Shown here one piece after another: positions 17,449-25,528 of a DNA stretch of 46,643 bases (positions are counted from its first letter, which is position 1; each line of letters opens with the position of its first letter). Location: the NCBI GenBank assembly GCA_902524945.1, contig CABZFF010000008.1, positions 1 to 46,643 on the forward strand, written 5' to 3'. Made by a program: the position numbers and the translations under genes. The stretch is from an uncultured Pelagibacteraceae bacterium. GTDB lineage: Bacteria > Pseudomonadota > Alphaproteobacteria > Pelagibacterales > Pelagibacteraceae. The notes under the pieces were generated by a model. The model saw only the letters and a program-made list of their open reading frames with translations, was not told where the DNA came from and searched no databases.

Positions 17449-17619
17449 TTAATCTTTTTTAAACATTGAAGATACAATTACTTTTACTTCCTCAATTTTT
17501 ATTTCAGAAACCTTTCTATTAGATATTTTTTGCTCCATTTTTTTAGCTGCTGACATACAGGGCGAACAACCTGTTTTTAACTTATTCAAGTTAATTTCTT
17601 TTTTTGTTGTTCGCCTCAT
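17449..17619 (-). CDS. 56-residue CxxC protein in the iron operon
   Basis: This short frame (ATG at 17619, TAA at 17449) starts 12 bp after the futA stop and lies on the same strand. The protein is very basic, starts MRRTTKKEIN, and has TGCSPCMSAAKKME at residues 16-29, giving a C18-x2-C21 pair; the remainder is helix-prone (KVSEIKIEEVKVIVSSMF). I do not recognise the family. The CxxC pair and its place between the iron-binding protein and permease genes suggest a metal-binding or redox role, which is inference. There is no signal peptide, so it is likely cytoplasmic. Confidence 0.68.
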   Translation of the reverse strand: MRRTTKKEINLNKLKTGCSPCMSAAKKMEQKISNRKVSEIKIEEVKVIVSSMFKKD

Positions 17620-17631
17620 ATAATTAACAAA

Positions 17632-18651
17632 CTACTTCCAACCTGCTGCTGTCATTACTTCCAAAGCATCTGCTTGTCTTTTTCCATAATTAACAACTTT
17701 AGTTTTTAGATCTTGTTTAAAATCTAATCCCATATTTACAACAAGTGGATGTGGGGACACATCTTTTATCATTGGATACTCAAAAGTATTATTTACAATA
17801 TGATTTTGAGCTTCCTCACTTAACATGAACTCAACTAATTTTATTGCATTAGCTTTGTTAGGCGCTCCTTTAACGAGCCCTGCACCACTAATGTTCATAT
17901 GAGTTCCTCTTCCATCTTGATTTGGGAAGAAAGGTTTCACTTTTTTAGCAGCTGCCTGCTGTTCTGGGCCTTTTTTTCCAGAAAGCATTAATGCTAAATA
18001 ATAAGTGTTAGCTACAGCTATATCTGCCTCACCTGCTGCAACAGCAAGTATCTGAGCTCTATCGTTACCCTTAGGTGATCTAGCCATATTCGAAACCATA
18101 CCTTTTGACCAATCAGCAATTTTACTTTTTCCATTATTTTTAATTAATGAAGCAACAAGTGATTGATTGTAAATATTGTTTGAAGCTCTGATTACTAATC
18201 TGCCTTTCCATTTTGGATCAGCTAAACTTTCATAAGTTAAACCAGCTAATTCTGCGCCACTTACTCTTTCTGGAGCAAAATATACTATTCGAGCTCTCTT
18301 AGCTATACCAGTCCATTTTGATGTTCTGAAGTTACTTGGTACAGCAGATTTAATAGCAGCACTAGTAAGTCCCCCTTGAAGGTTAGCTTCAAAAGCACCT
18401 AGTCTACCAGCGTCTGCTGTAATGTATAGATCTGCTTGGCTATCAGCTCCCTCCTCTATTATCCTCTTTTCTAAAGCACCTGACTTACCTGATACAACAT
18501 TTACTTTTATTCCAGTTTTAGCTGTAAATTTTTCATAAAGTTGGACATCAGAGTCATAATGTCTTGCACTAAATATATTTACCTCATTCGCAAATAAAGA
18601 GCCTGCAAATGCAACTAAAAATAGATAGCTAATTATTAGTGTTTTTTTCAT
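17632..18651 (-). CDS. futA: Ferric iron-binding periplasmic protein
   Basis: A 339-residue binding protein of the FbpA/FutA/AfuA family. The signal peptide covers about residues 1-21 (ending GSLFA). The mature protein begins NEVNIFSARHYDSD, with the early Tyr of the FutA group. It contains KSGALEKRI, ADLYITADAGRLGAFE and ANTYYLALM, whose adjacent tyrosines are the usual Fe(3+) ligands. It heads the operon futA, the CxxC gene, futB, futC. Two near-perfect Fur boxes sit in its promoter, so repression by iron is expected. Confidence 0.93.
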   Translation of the reverse strand: MKKTLIISYLFLVAFAGSLFANEVNIFSARHYDSDVQLYEKFTAKTGIKVNVVSGKSGALEKRIIEEGADSQADLYITADAGRLGAFEANLQGGLTSAAIKSAVPSNFRTSKWTGIAKRARIVYFAPERVSGAELAGLTYESLADPKWKGRLVIRASNNIYNQSLVASLIKNNGKSKIADWSKGMVSNMARSPKGNDRAQILAVAAGEADIAVANTYYLALMLSGKKGPEQQAAAKKVKPFFPNQDGRGTHMNISGAGLVKGAPNKANAIKLVEFMLSEEAQNHIVNNTFEYPMIKDVSPHPLVVNMGLDFKQDLKTKVVNYGKRQADALEVMTAAGWK

Positions 18652-18667
18652 TTATTTCCCTCGTTTA

Positions 18668-18717
18668 TTGATAATGATTATCATTTACAATATATTGATA
18701 ATGATTATCATTTGCAA
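18668..18717 (-). promoter_or_regulatory. Fur-type promoter of the iron operon, two operators
   Basis: The 19-base sequence TTGATAATGATTATCATTT occurs twice, at 18668-18686 and 18695-18713. Its core, AATGATTATCATT (AATGATAATCATT on the minus strand), matches the classical Fur box. On the minus strand TTGCAA (18712-18717) and TATATT (18689-18694) lie 17 bp apart, so one box fills the promoter spacer and the other covers the expected start point. That is the arrangement of a strongly iron-repressed promoter. Confidence 0.88.
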
Positions 18718-18781
18718 TATTGACGCACCTGTTAAAATTTTAAGGTGTTGATAACTTGGTAAAAATGAAGTTAATAGAATT

Positions 18782-18997
18782 ATGTTGCAAATAAATCCAA
18801 AAAAATTCAAAAGTATAGAAAACAAGTCTATACCATCACCTCTTAGACCAAAGTTTAGAAATAAAGCCGAAACTAATATTTATTTTCTCTCGAAAAGGAA
18901 ATTTCAAGGTGAAAAAAGAGAATCTTTAATTAGGAATATAAAGTACTTGTCTGCGATTGTGTTTATAATTCTTGGTGGGTATTTACTCTCTAATTAA
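18782..18997 (+). CDS. Small membrane protein, function unknown
   Basis: A 71-residue frame that fills the gap between the Fur-controlled operon and the convergent hydratase-like gene. The N-terminal 45 residues are basic and polar. The C-terminal 20 or so (YLSAIVFIILGGYLLSN) form one membrane helix, so it looks like a tail-anchored or single-span protein. It overlaps the convergent neighbour by 8 bp. I do not recognise it. Its promoter would lie beside the Fur boxes, so iron control from the other side is possible. Confidence 0.55.
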   Translation: MLQINPKKFKSIENKSIPSPLRPKFRNKAETNIYFLSKRKFQGEKRESLIRNIKYLSAIVFIILGGYLLSN

Positions 18998-19766
18998 TTT
19001 TAGCTTTAACTGATCCTAATTTTTCGATATTACCTTTATAAATACCTTTATCTAGGATTGGAACAACCCCTACCGTGGAACCTGTAAAAACATAAAAATC
19101 TTGATTATGTTTTAATTTATCTTTCTGAATTTTTTTTAAAACGAATAAAAGGGAATTCATTGGATTAATATAAACAGTGTTTGTATTCCCGTTGACAGAT
19201 TGTTTAATTTTAGAATTTGAAATATTTGTTTTTAAATTTTTTACGTTATTATTTTTAAATTTCTTTCTCGTTCCAAGAATAAATTTAATGTTTGCACCAA
19301 AATCAGAGCATAAATCACCAAAGCTCTTAATACCTTTTTTCTTTTGTCTGTAACCAACAACTTCAATGCAAGGAGCTATATGAGTGATAAACTTTTTCAT
19401 ATTATTTTTTGAGATTTTTTGTTTAAAATCAAAAAAACTTTTTTTTAAGTAGTAACAGACTTCTAGTTCGATACCTAAGGTATAATTGTTTATTTTAACA
19501 GATTTATTATTTTCAAGCACATTATGCTTATACACTGATGCATAAAAAGGTTCTTTTTCTTTAAGTTTTTTTATTACAGGTATCCCTGTTCCACCTGCTT
19601 TAAATCCTATAATCGGTCTTTTTATCTTACTCTCACATAATTTTCTAAATTTTTGAGCATTCGTAAGTTTTTTTGTATATTTTCCGGAAATAGGATTTAT
19701 AATTTCGTTTTTTAGAAAAGCTTTTACAATTCTATTAGCAACTAAATTTGAATTTTTATCTTTCAT
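18990..19766 (-). CDS. 2-keto-4-pentenoate hydratase / fumarylacetoacetase-fold protein
   Basis: A 258-residue protein of the MhpD/FAH-like fold. Seen are a GFKAGGTG segment near 54-61 (family GYKIGLTS), a GIELEVCYYL acidic motif near 98-107 (metal-binding glutamates), IEVVGYRQ, DFGANIKFILG, and a C-terminal segment FYVFTGSTVGVVPI. In characterised members this fold hydrates or cleaves 2-oxo acids with Mg2+ or Mn2+. The sequence is diverged and lysine-rich, so the reaction is uncertain. Its start overlaps the pfk stop by one base and it is probably co-transcribed with pfk. Confidence 0.65.
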   Translation of the reverse strand: MKDKNSNLVANRIVKAFLKNEIINPISGKYTKKLTNAQKFRKLCESKIKRPIIGFKAGGTGIPVIKKLKEKEPFYASVYKHNVLENNKSVKINNYTLGIELEVCYYLKKSFFDFKQKISKNNMKKFITHIAPCIEVVGYRQKKKGIKSFGDLCSDFGANIKFILGTRKKFKNNNVKNLKTNISNSKIKQSVNGNTNTVYINPMNSLLFVLKKIQKDKLKHNQDFYVFTGSTVGVVPILDKGIYKGNIEKLGSVKAKIN

Positions 19767-20854
19767 TAAATTTCATCTCCTAAATAAATTCCTAGTGAAA
19801 GCGCTGTTTCGACTAAAGAGTCTTTTCTTTCAACATTTTTATATGTTTTGATGCCTTCGTCAATAGGTACATCTACCACTCTTCTGTCTCTCCATGCAAC
19901 CATTCGATCAAATTTTTTTTGATTTAATAAGTCTACAGCGTAAACTCCAAAAGCACTAGCTAATATTCTGTCACTTGCTGTTGGGGGAGCTCCTCTTTGA
20001 ACGTGACCAAGTGATGTTACTCTACATTCAACATCTGTTTTCTTCATCAACTCCTTAGCTATATAATCTCCAATACCACCAAGTCTTTGTTCACCGTCCA
20101 TATATTTATGTACCACTCTTGAACCATCCTCTTTTTTAACAGCTTCAGCAACTACGATTAATGAATGTTGTATATCATTTTTTTTCATAGAATTAAGTTT
20201 ATTAATAATACCATCTATTGAATACTTTAATTCAGGAATTAAAATAATGTCTGCACCACCTGCTATACCAGCATTCAGTGCGATGTGCCCTGCATCACGA
20301 CCCATAACCTCAAGTATCATAGATCTTCTATGGCTAGCTGCTGTGGATTGTAAATTATCCAACGCTTGAGTTGCGACATCCACAGCGGTATGAAAACCTA
20401 TCGAACTTTCCGTTGCACCTACATCATTGTCTATTGTCTTTGGTATAGCTACTATTTTCATATCACCATCTTTGGCTAATTTTTTTAAAATTTGCATACT
20501 GCCATCTCCACCGATAATTATTAAACCATCGAGTTTCATTGAATGATATCCCTCTATAATTTCTTTTGATTTATCGACATGCTTACCACCACCTGTTGGA
20601 ATTTTAAATGGATTGCCTTTATTTGTAGATCCTAAAAATGTTCCACCTTGTCTCAATAAATATCCTCCAAAAGTTTTATGAGTTAGTTGTATAACGTCTA
20701 CTGGACGTTTTATTAGGCCTGCTGTACCATCTCTTATGCCATATACATCCATCTTATATTTATTTTTTGCTCTATAAAAAATTGATCTAATTGCTGCATT
20801 AAGACCCCCGCAATCTCCACCGCTAGTTAAAATTCCTATTTTTTTATTACTCAT
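19766..20854 (-). CDS. pfk: 6-phosphofructokinase
   Basis: A 362-residue phosphofructokinase that phosphorylates fructose 6-phosphate to the 1,6-bisphosphate. Seen are GILTSGGDCGGLNA at 7-20, GGDGS at 115-119, PKTIDNDVG at 138-146 with the catalytic Asp, and VMGRDAGHIAL. At the donor-specificity positions it has Gly118 (ATP-type) with Lys139 (usual in pyrophosphate-type enzymes), so the phosphate donor is ambiguous. It is divergent from pyk across 65 bp, and the MhpD-like gene follows. Well-studied SAR11 Ia genomes are reported to lack pfk. Confidence 0.92.
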   Translation of the reverse strand: MSNKKIGILTSGGDCGGLNAAIRSIFYRAKNKYKMDVYGIRDGTAGLIKRPVDVIQLTHKTFGGYLLRQGGTFLGSTNKGNPFKIPTGGGKHVDKSKEIIEGYHSMKLDGLIIIGGDGSMQILKKLAKDGDMKIVAIPKTIDNDVGATESSIGFHTAVDVATQALDNLQSTAASHRRSMILEVMGRDAGHIALNAGIAGGADIILIPELKYSIDGIINKLNSMKKNDIQHSLIVVAEAVKKEDGSRVVHKYMDGEQRLGGIGDYIAKELMKKTDVECRVTSLGHVQRGAPPTASDRILASAFGVYAVDLLNQKKFDRMVAWRDRRVVDVPIDEGIKTYKNVERKDSLVETALSLGIYLGDEI

Positions 20855-20919
20855 TTAAATTAATTTTTCTTTAATATTCTTTTTTAAGAGAAGTGGTGTT
20901 ATAACATAAAAATCTCTCA
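20855..20919. promoter_or_regulatory. Divergent pfk-pyk promoter region
   Basis: Only 65 bp separate the start codons of the two key glycolytic genes, so their promoters must be adjacent or overlapping. The segment is A+T-rich with a TATAAC-like box near 20897; I cannot assign -35 and -10 elements with confidence. A shared regulator would be able to control both genes here. Confidence 0.4.
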
Positions 20920-22332
20920 ATGGAAAAAAAAGCAAAAATTATAGCTACTTTAGGCCCAGCAATTTATAGTGAAAATAAGTTAAAAAAGCTTGTAGATCTC
21001 GGTGTTGATGCATTTAGAATAAATTTTAGTCATAACACAAATGGGATTAATAAAATAATTTCACGGATAAGAAAAGTAGAGAAAAAAAATGGAAAAAAAT
21101 TATCTTTAATAGCTGACCTACAAGGCGTTAAGTTGAGAATAGGTAAAGTTAAAAATCAAAATCAAAAAGTTAGTTTTAACCAAAAATTTATATTCGATAA
21201 TAAAAAATCACCTGGAGACTCAAAGAGAGTAAATTTTCCCTATCCAAAAATTATAAAAAAATTAAAAAAAGGAAATAAGATTTTAATCGATGATGGAAAG
21301 TATCTTTTCTCTGTAATTGGAAAAAAAGGAAATTCAGTTATAACAAAATGTCGAACACAAAATTGTATACTAAAAAGTAATAAGAGTTTCCATGTTCCAA
21401 ATTTAGATGTAAAATTTAATAAACTAACTGAAAAAGATAGAAAAGATTTAAAGACTGCAGTAAAACTTGGGTGTAATTGGATTGCCCTTTCTTATTTACA
21501 AAATGAAAAGTTAATTTTAGAAACAAGAAAATTAATTAAAAAAGATATGGGTATAATTTCCAAAATAGAAAATAAACATGCTTTAAAAAATATTAAAAAG
21601 ATTATTCAAGCTACTGATTCAATAATGATTGCACGAGGAGATTTAGCAATTGATATTGGTCATAGTGAAGTGCCAAAAGTTCAATTAAGTCTTATAAAAA
21701 AATGTTCTCAATTTTCTAAATCTGTAATTGTGGCTACACAAATGTTAGAAAGTATGATTGAAAACAATACTGCTACTAGAGCAGAGATTAATGATATTGC
21801 GACTGCAATATTTCAAGGAGCTGATACTGTGATGTTATCTGCGGAGGCAGCGATTGGTAAATTTCCTACCCAAGCCGTTTCGACAATGACACAAACTATC
21901 ATATCAACTGAAAAATATAAAAGAGAGCATATAGAAGATTTTAAAAATTCTATTATTACAAATAAAGACCCGGTAAAATCTATTCTTCTTTCTGTCAAAG
22001 ATATGGCTTATAACCCAGACGTTAAAGCTATAATTGTTTTTTCTAATTCTGGAAAATCTGCAAAACTTGTTTCTGCTATGCGTCCAGCAGCTAAAATACT
22101 AACTATTTCTCCAAATATAAACGTAAGTAGACAAGTGTCATTACTATGGGGCGTAAAGTCTATAAATAGTAGAGATGCAAATGGATGGAGAGATATGATG
22201 TCTATTTCTAAAGAAATTATAAAAAAATTGAAATTTATAAAAAAAAATGACTTTGTAGTTATAACTGCTGGTTTGCCTTTTGGAAAAGCAGGTATGACTA
22301 ACATGGTGAGACTTTATAAAGTTGGTTCCTAA
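20920..22332 (+). CDS. pyk: Pyruvate kinase
   Basis: A 470-residue enzyme that makes pyruvate and ATP from phosphoenolpyruvate and ADP. The N terminus KIIATLGPA and FRINFSH are typical. Substrate and metal residues lie in MIARGDLAIDIGHSEVPKVQ, then VATQMLESMIENNTATRAEIND, and DTVMLSAEAAIGKFP. The C-terminal allosteric domain is present (IIVFSNSGKSAKL). With pfk, gap, eno and tpiA in this window, lower and upper Embden-Meyerhof steps are both represented. A small gene starts in its stop codon (TAATG). Confidence 0.95.
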   Translation: MEKKAKIIATLGPAIYSENKLKKLVDLGVDAFRINFSHNTNGINKIISRIRKVEKKNGKKLSLIADLQGVKLRIGKVKNQNQKVSFNQKFIFDNKKSPGDSKRVNFPYPKIIKKLKKGNKILIDDGKYLFSVIGKKGNSVITKCRTQNCILKSNKSFHVPNLDVKFNKLTEKDRKDLKTAVKLGCNWIALSYLQNEKLILETRKLIKKDMGIISKIENKHALKNIKKIIQATDSIMIARGDLAIDIGHSEVPKVQLSLIKKCSQFSKSVIVATQMLESMIENNTATRAEINDIATAIFQGADTVMLSAEAAIGKFPTQAVSTMTQTIISTEKYKREHIEDFKNSIITNKDPVKSILLSVKDMAYNPDVKAIIVFSNSGKSAKLVSAMRPAAKILTISPNINVSRQVSLLWGVKSINSRDANGWRDMMSISKEIIKKLKFIKKNDFVVITAGLPFGKAGMTNMVRLYKVGS

Positions 22333-22505
22333 TGGAAGACAATTATAGCATTGATGAGATTCTCCTAGCAGTTGATGATCTTCAAAATATAAATAGAAAT
22401 AAAATTAAAAAAGTTTCTAACGTTTCAAACTCTAAATCAGATAATTCAAATATTCCAAAAAATACCCTTAAATTGATTGAGGAAGCTGAAAAATCAAATA
22501 ATTAA
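22332..22505 (+). CDS. 57-residue acidic protein after pyk
   Basis: A short frame starting in the TAATG overlap with the pyk stop and ending 4 bp inside the convergent gap gene. The product begins MEDNYSIDEILLAVDDLQN, has an Asn/Ser/Lys-rich middle and ends IPKNTLKLIEEAEKSNN. The tight coupling to pyk and the exact fit between two genes support that it is translated. I do not recognise the family. The SIDEILLAV start faintly recalls the N terminus of PopZ/DUF2497 proteins, but the diagnostic C-terminal part is absent, so I give no function. Confidence 0.6.
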   Translation: MEDNYSIDEILLAVDDLQNINRNKIKKVSNVSNSKSDNSNIPKNTLKLIEEAEKSNN

Positions 22506-23506
22506 ATTAAACCAGCTATTTGTATTGAAGTATCACACATTCTATTAGAGAAACCCCATTCATTATCGTACCATGAAAGCACTCGACTAAATTTTCCTTT
22601 AATTACTTGAGTTTGGGTTATATCAAAAATTGAACTATGGGGATTATGATTAAAATCTTTTGATACAAGAGGTTTTTGGTTTATATCTAAAATTCCTTCT
22701 AATTCACCTCTCGCAGCTTTTGTCATAGCTTCATTAATACTTTCAGGTGTTACTTCTTTATCAGTAACTAATGTTAAATCAATTAACGAAACATTTGGTG
22801 TCGGAACTCTTATAGCTGTACCATCTAACTTACCTTTTAAACTCGGCAGAACTAAACTCATTGCTTTAGCAGCTCCTGTTGAGGTAGGTATCATTGCTCC
22901 TTCAGTAGAACGAGCTCTTCTCAAATCTTTATGCAATGTATCTAAAAGTTTTTGATCGCCTGTATAACTGTGGATTGTAGTCATATAACCATAACTAATT
23001 CCAAAAGTTTTTTCTAAAACCATTGCAACTGGCGCTAAGCAGTTTGTCGTACATGATCCGTTAGAAATAATATTATGTTCTTTTTTTAGATCTTTGCTAT
23101 TAACACCTTGAACAATTGTAAAATCTACCTCTTTTCCTGGAGCAGAGATTATTACTTTTTTTGCTCCACCTTTTATGTGTTTTTCTGCTGATGACTTATC
23201 TAAAAATATACCAGTGCATTCTAAAACAACATCAGCACTTACTTTTCCCCAAGAAATATTAGCTGGATCCTTTTCTGCAAAAACTTTTATTTCTTGATTA
23301 CCGATTTTAAAACCGTCTTTTGAAGTCTGAATATCTTCATTAATGATACCATGAGTGCTATCATATTTAATTAAGTGTGCATTAGTTTCTATTGATCCTA
23401 AATCATTAATTGCAACAACTTGAATTTTATTTTTATAATTTTCTAAAATAGCTCTTAAAATTAATCTACCTATTCTACCAAAACCATTAATGCCAACTTT
23501 TACCAT
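22502..23506 (-). CDS. gap: Glyceraldehyde-3-phosphate dehydrogenase, type I
   Basis: A 334-residue NAD-type GAPDH. The Rossmann motif GINGFGRIGR lies at 5-14, and Asp35 after VVAIN points to NAD preference. The catalytic Cys152 is in SNGSCTTNCLAPV, HSYTGDQKLLD holds the active-site His region, and SWYDNEWGFSNRM is present. It lies 5 bp after glpU, so it is probably the last gene of the glycerol-transport operon, which fits feeding glycerol carbon into lower glycolysis. Confidence 0.96.
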   Translation of the reverse strand: MVKVGINGFGRIGRLILRAILENYKNKIQVVAINDLGSIETNAHLIKYDSTHGIINEDIQTSKDGFKIGNQEIKVFAEKDPANISWGKVSADVVLECTGIFLDKSSAEKHIKGGAKKVIISAPGKEVDFTIVQGVNSKDLKKEHNIISNGSCTTNCLAPVAMVLEKTFGISYGYMTTIHSYTGDQKLLDTLHKDLRRARSTEGAMIPTSTGAAKAMSLVLPSLKGKLDGTAIRVPTPNVSLIDLTLVTDKEVTPESINEAMTKAARGELEGILDINQKPLVSKDFNHNPHSSIFDITQTQVIKGKFSRVLSWYDNEWGFSNRMCDTSIQIAGLI

Positions 23507-23511
23507 ATATT

Positions 23512-23868
23512 TTATACGTATTTAAATACTAGTACGAAATAAGCAACACAAATAATTGTTGCTATCCACAACAAGCTTCCAACTAAACCTAACCAAGCTA
23601 AGTGAATAAATGCACTTCCTAACAAAGATACAAAAAGTCTATCGCCCCTAGTTGTATCTAATCCTAAAATTCCTCTTCTTGGAGATCCACCAGGTACTTT
23701 TTTTTCCCAAAAATACATGACAGTTATGCATAATGCTATAAAAATAAAAAAACTTGCTGTAGGCCATGTCCAAGCCATCCAAGTTATAAAGTCAAAATCA
23801 AAAAGACCTTTTTCTTTTGGTTGACCCACAGTCGACCAACTAGATGCATTTAAATTTGTAAAAATCAT
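23512..23868 (-). CDS. glpU: Small membrane subunit of glycerol ABC locus (DUF2160)
   Basis: A 118-residue protein with three hydrophobic segments (about 30-50, 75-95, 97-115) and the conserved stretch FITWMAWTWPTASFFIF followed by RGILGLDTTRGDRLFVSLLG. This is the DUF2160 family, found next to GlpSTPQV-type glycerol transporters in rhizobia and other alphaproteobacteria. Its precise role is not established to my knowledge. It overlaps the permease gene by 4 bp. Confidence 0.85.
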   Translation of the reverse strand: MIFTNLNASSWSTVGQPKEKGLFDFDFITWMAWTWPTASFFIFIALCITVMYFWEKKVPGGSPRRGILGLDTTRGDRLFVSLLGSAFIHLAWLGLVGSLLWIATIICVAYFVLVFKYV

Positions 23869-24665
23869 ACTCTTCCCATTGCAAATCCTTTTGCGATGTA
23901 ATTTCTTACAAAGTAAATTACCACCGCACCTGGGATGATTGTCAAACTACCTGCTGCTGCTAATAAACCTAATTCATATCCTGATGTGCTCGAGGTTCTT
24001 GTCATTATTGCTGCGATAGGTTTAGCAATAGTTGCAGTAAGAGTCTTTGCTAATAGCAATTCAACCCAAGAAAACATAAAACAGAAAAACATGGTTATAC
24101 CTATTCCTGCTGCTATTGTTGGAATAAAGATCTTAAAGAAAAATCTTCCAAAAGAATATCCATCGACATAAGCTGTTTCATCTAATTCTTTTGGAACAGC
24201 TGACATAAATCCCTCTAATATCCAGACAGCCAAAGGTATATTAAAAAGGCAATGTGATAAAGCTATAGCAATGTGCGTATCAAATAAATTTACCGAAGAG
24301 TAAAATTGAAAAAATGGTAAAGCGAAAACAGCAGGCGGAGCCATTCTATTTGTTAGCAACCAGAAAAATAAGTGTTTATCCCCTAAAAATTTATATCTAG
24401 AAAAAGCGTAAGCTGCCGGAAGTGCTGCGGATACAGAAATTATAGTATTAAAAACAGTATAAGTGATAGAGTTTACGTAACCCATGTACCAAGTGCTATC
24501 GGTAAAAATTGTTACATAATTTTCTAAAGTGAAATCTTTCGGCCATAAAGAGTAAACATTAATAATTTCAGTTGTTGTCTTAAAGGACATATTTAATAAC
24601 CAATAAATCGGTAGCATTAAAAATATTATATAAATTGTAGGAACTAACCATTTAATTTTTTTCAT
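23865..24665 (-). CDS. glpQ: Glycerol ABC transporter permease GlpQ
   Basis: A 266-residue MalG-type permease with six predicted helices. The EAA loop is ELDETAYVDGYSFGRFFFKI, and the end VRNYIAKGFAMGRV is typical of the CUT1 family. It lies between glpP and glpU with 4-bp overlaps on both sides. Assignment to glycerol comes from the full set of six adjacent genes, not from this protein alone. Confidence 0.88.
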   Translation of the reverse strand: MKKIKWLVPTIYIIFLMLPIYWLLNMSFKTTTEIINVYSLWPKDFTLENYVTIFTDSTWYMGYVNSITYTVFNTIISVSAALPAAYAFSRYKFLGDKHLFFWLLTNRMAPPAVFALPFFQFYSSVNLFDTHIAIALSHCLFNIPLAVWILEGFMSAVPKELDETAYVDGYSFGRFFFKIFIPTIAAGIGITMFFCFMFSWVELLLAKTLTATIAKPIAAIMTRTSSTSGYELGLLAAAGSLTIIPGAVVIYFVRNYIAKGFAMGRV

Positions 24666-25528
24666 GTCCGAGCCTCATTTTTCATCATTAAGCTGTAAAA
24701 AATCCAGCATATTAATAGAACAATTAGAAAATAAATAAGTGACATCGCTGCAGCAGGTCCAAGATCAAATTGTCCTAAGGCCATTTTTACTAAATCTAAA
24801 GAAAGAAAGTTTGTTGCATTACCAGGTCCCCCACCAGTCAAAACAAAAGGTTCAGTATAAATCATGAAACTATCCATAAATCTTAAAAGTATTGCTAAAG
24901 TTAAAACTTTTTTCATTTTAGGAAGTTCTATGTATCTAAATATATCCCATCTACTAGCGCCATCAATTTCAGCTGCTTGATAATAAGCCGGTTGTATTGA
25001 ATTCAAGCCGGCATAAGATAGAAGCACTACTAAGGAAGTCCAATGCCAAACATCCATTAATATTGTTGTAAACCAAGCATCCCCACTTTGTTGTGTAAAG
25101 TTATAATCAAATCCAATCGAATTTAAGGAATTCCCTAAAAAACCAATATCTGGGAGTGCAAATATATTCCACATTGCTCCAACTACATTCCAAGGAATTA
25201 GTAATGGCATTGACATCAATATTAAACAGACTGGAACACCCCAACCTTTTTTAGGCATAGTCAACGCAATAAATATACCTAGAGGTAGCTGAATTAACAA
25301 AATTATAAAAGTAAATATAGCTTGCCTTCCTAAAGATGCATGAAATCTTTCAGAATGCAGAATTTCTTTAAACCATCTAGTTCCTTCCCAGGCAAAAACA
25401 TTACTTCCAAATGTTTCTTGAAATGAATAATTTACAACTGTCATCAATGGAACCGCTGCATTGAACGCAACGAGGACAAAAACAGGAATAACAAAATACC
25501 AAGCTTTTTGATTAAATGTTTTATTCAT
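24662..25528 (-). CDS. glpP: Glycerol ABC transporter permease GlpP
   Basis: A 288-residue MalF-type permease with six helices. The EAA loop is YQAAEIDGASRWDIFRYIEL. The N terminus NQKAWYFVIPVFVLVAFNA and the segment FVLTGGGPGNATNFLS are family-typical. Start and stop overlap the flanking glpT and glpQ genes by one and four bases, so translation is tightly coupled. Confidence 0.88.
   Translation of the reverse strand: MNKTFNQKAWYFVIPVFVLVAFNAAVPLMTVVNYSFQETFGSNVFAWEGTRWFKEILHSERFHASLGRQAIFTFIILLIQLPLGIFIALTMPKKGWGVPVCLILMSMPLLIPWNVVGAMWNIFALPDIGFLGNSLNSIGFDYNFTQQSGDAWFTTILMDVWHWTSLVVLLSYAGLNSIQPAYYQAAEIDGASRWDIFRYIELPKMKKVLTLAILLRFMDSFMIYTEPFVLTGGGPGNATNFLSLDLVKMALGQFDLGPAAAMSLIYFLIVLLICWIFYSLMMKNEART

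Noticed and set aside
18668-18713. Direct repeat pair as a CRISPR or attachment-site remnant
   Set aside because: There are only two copies, each an internal palindrome matching the Fur consensus and placed exactly on promoter elements of an iron gene; no cas or integrase genes are present.
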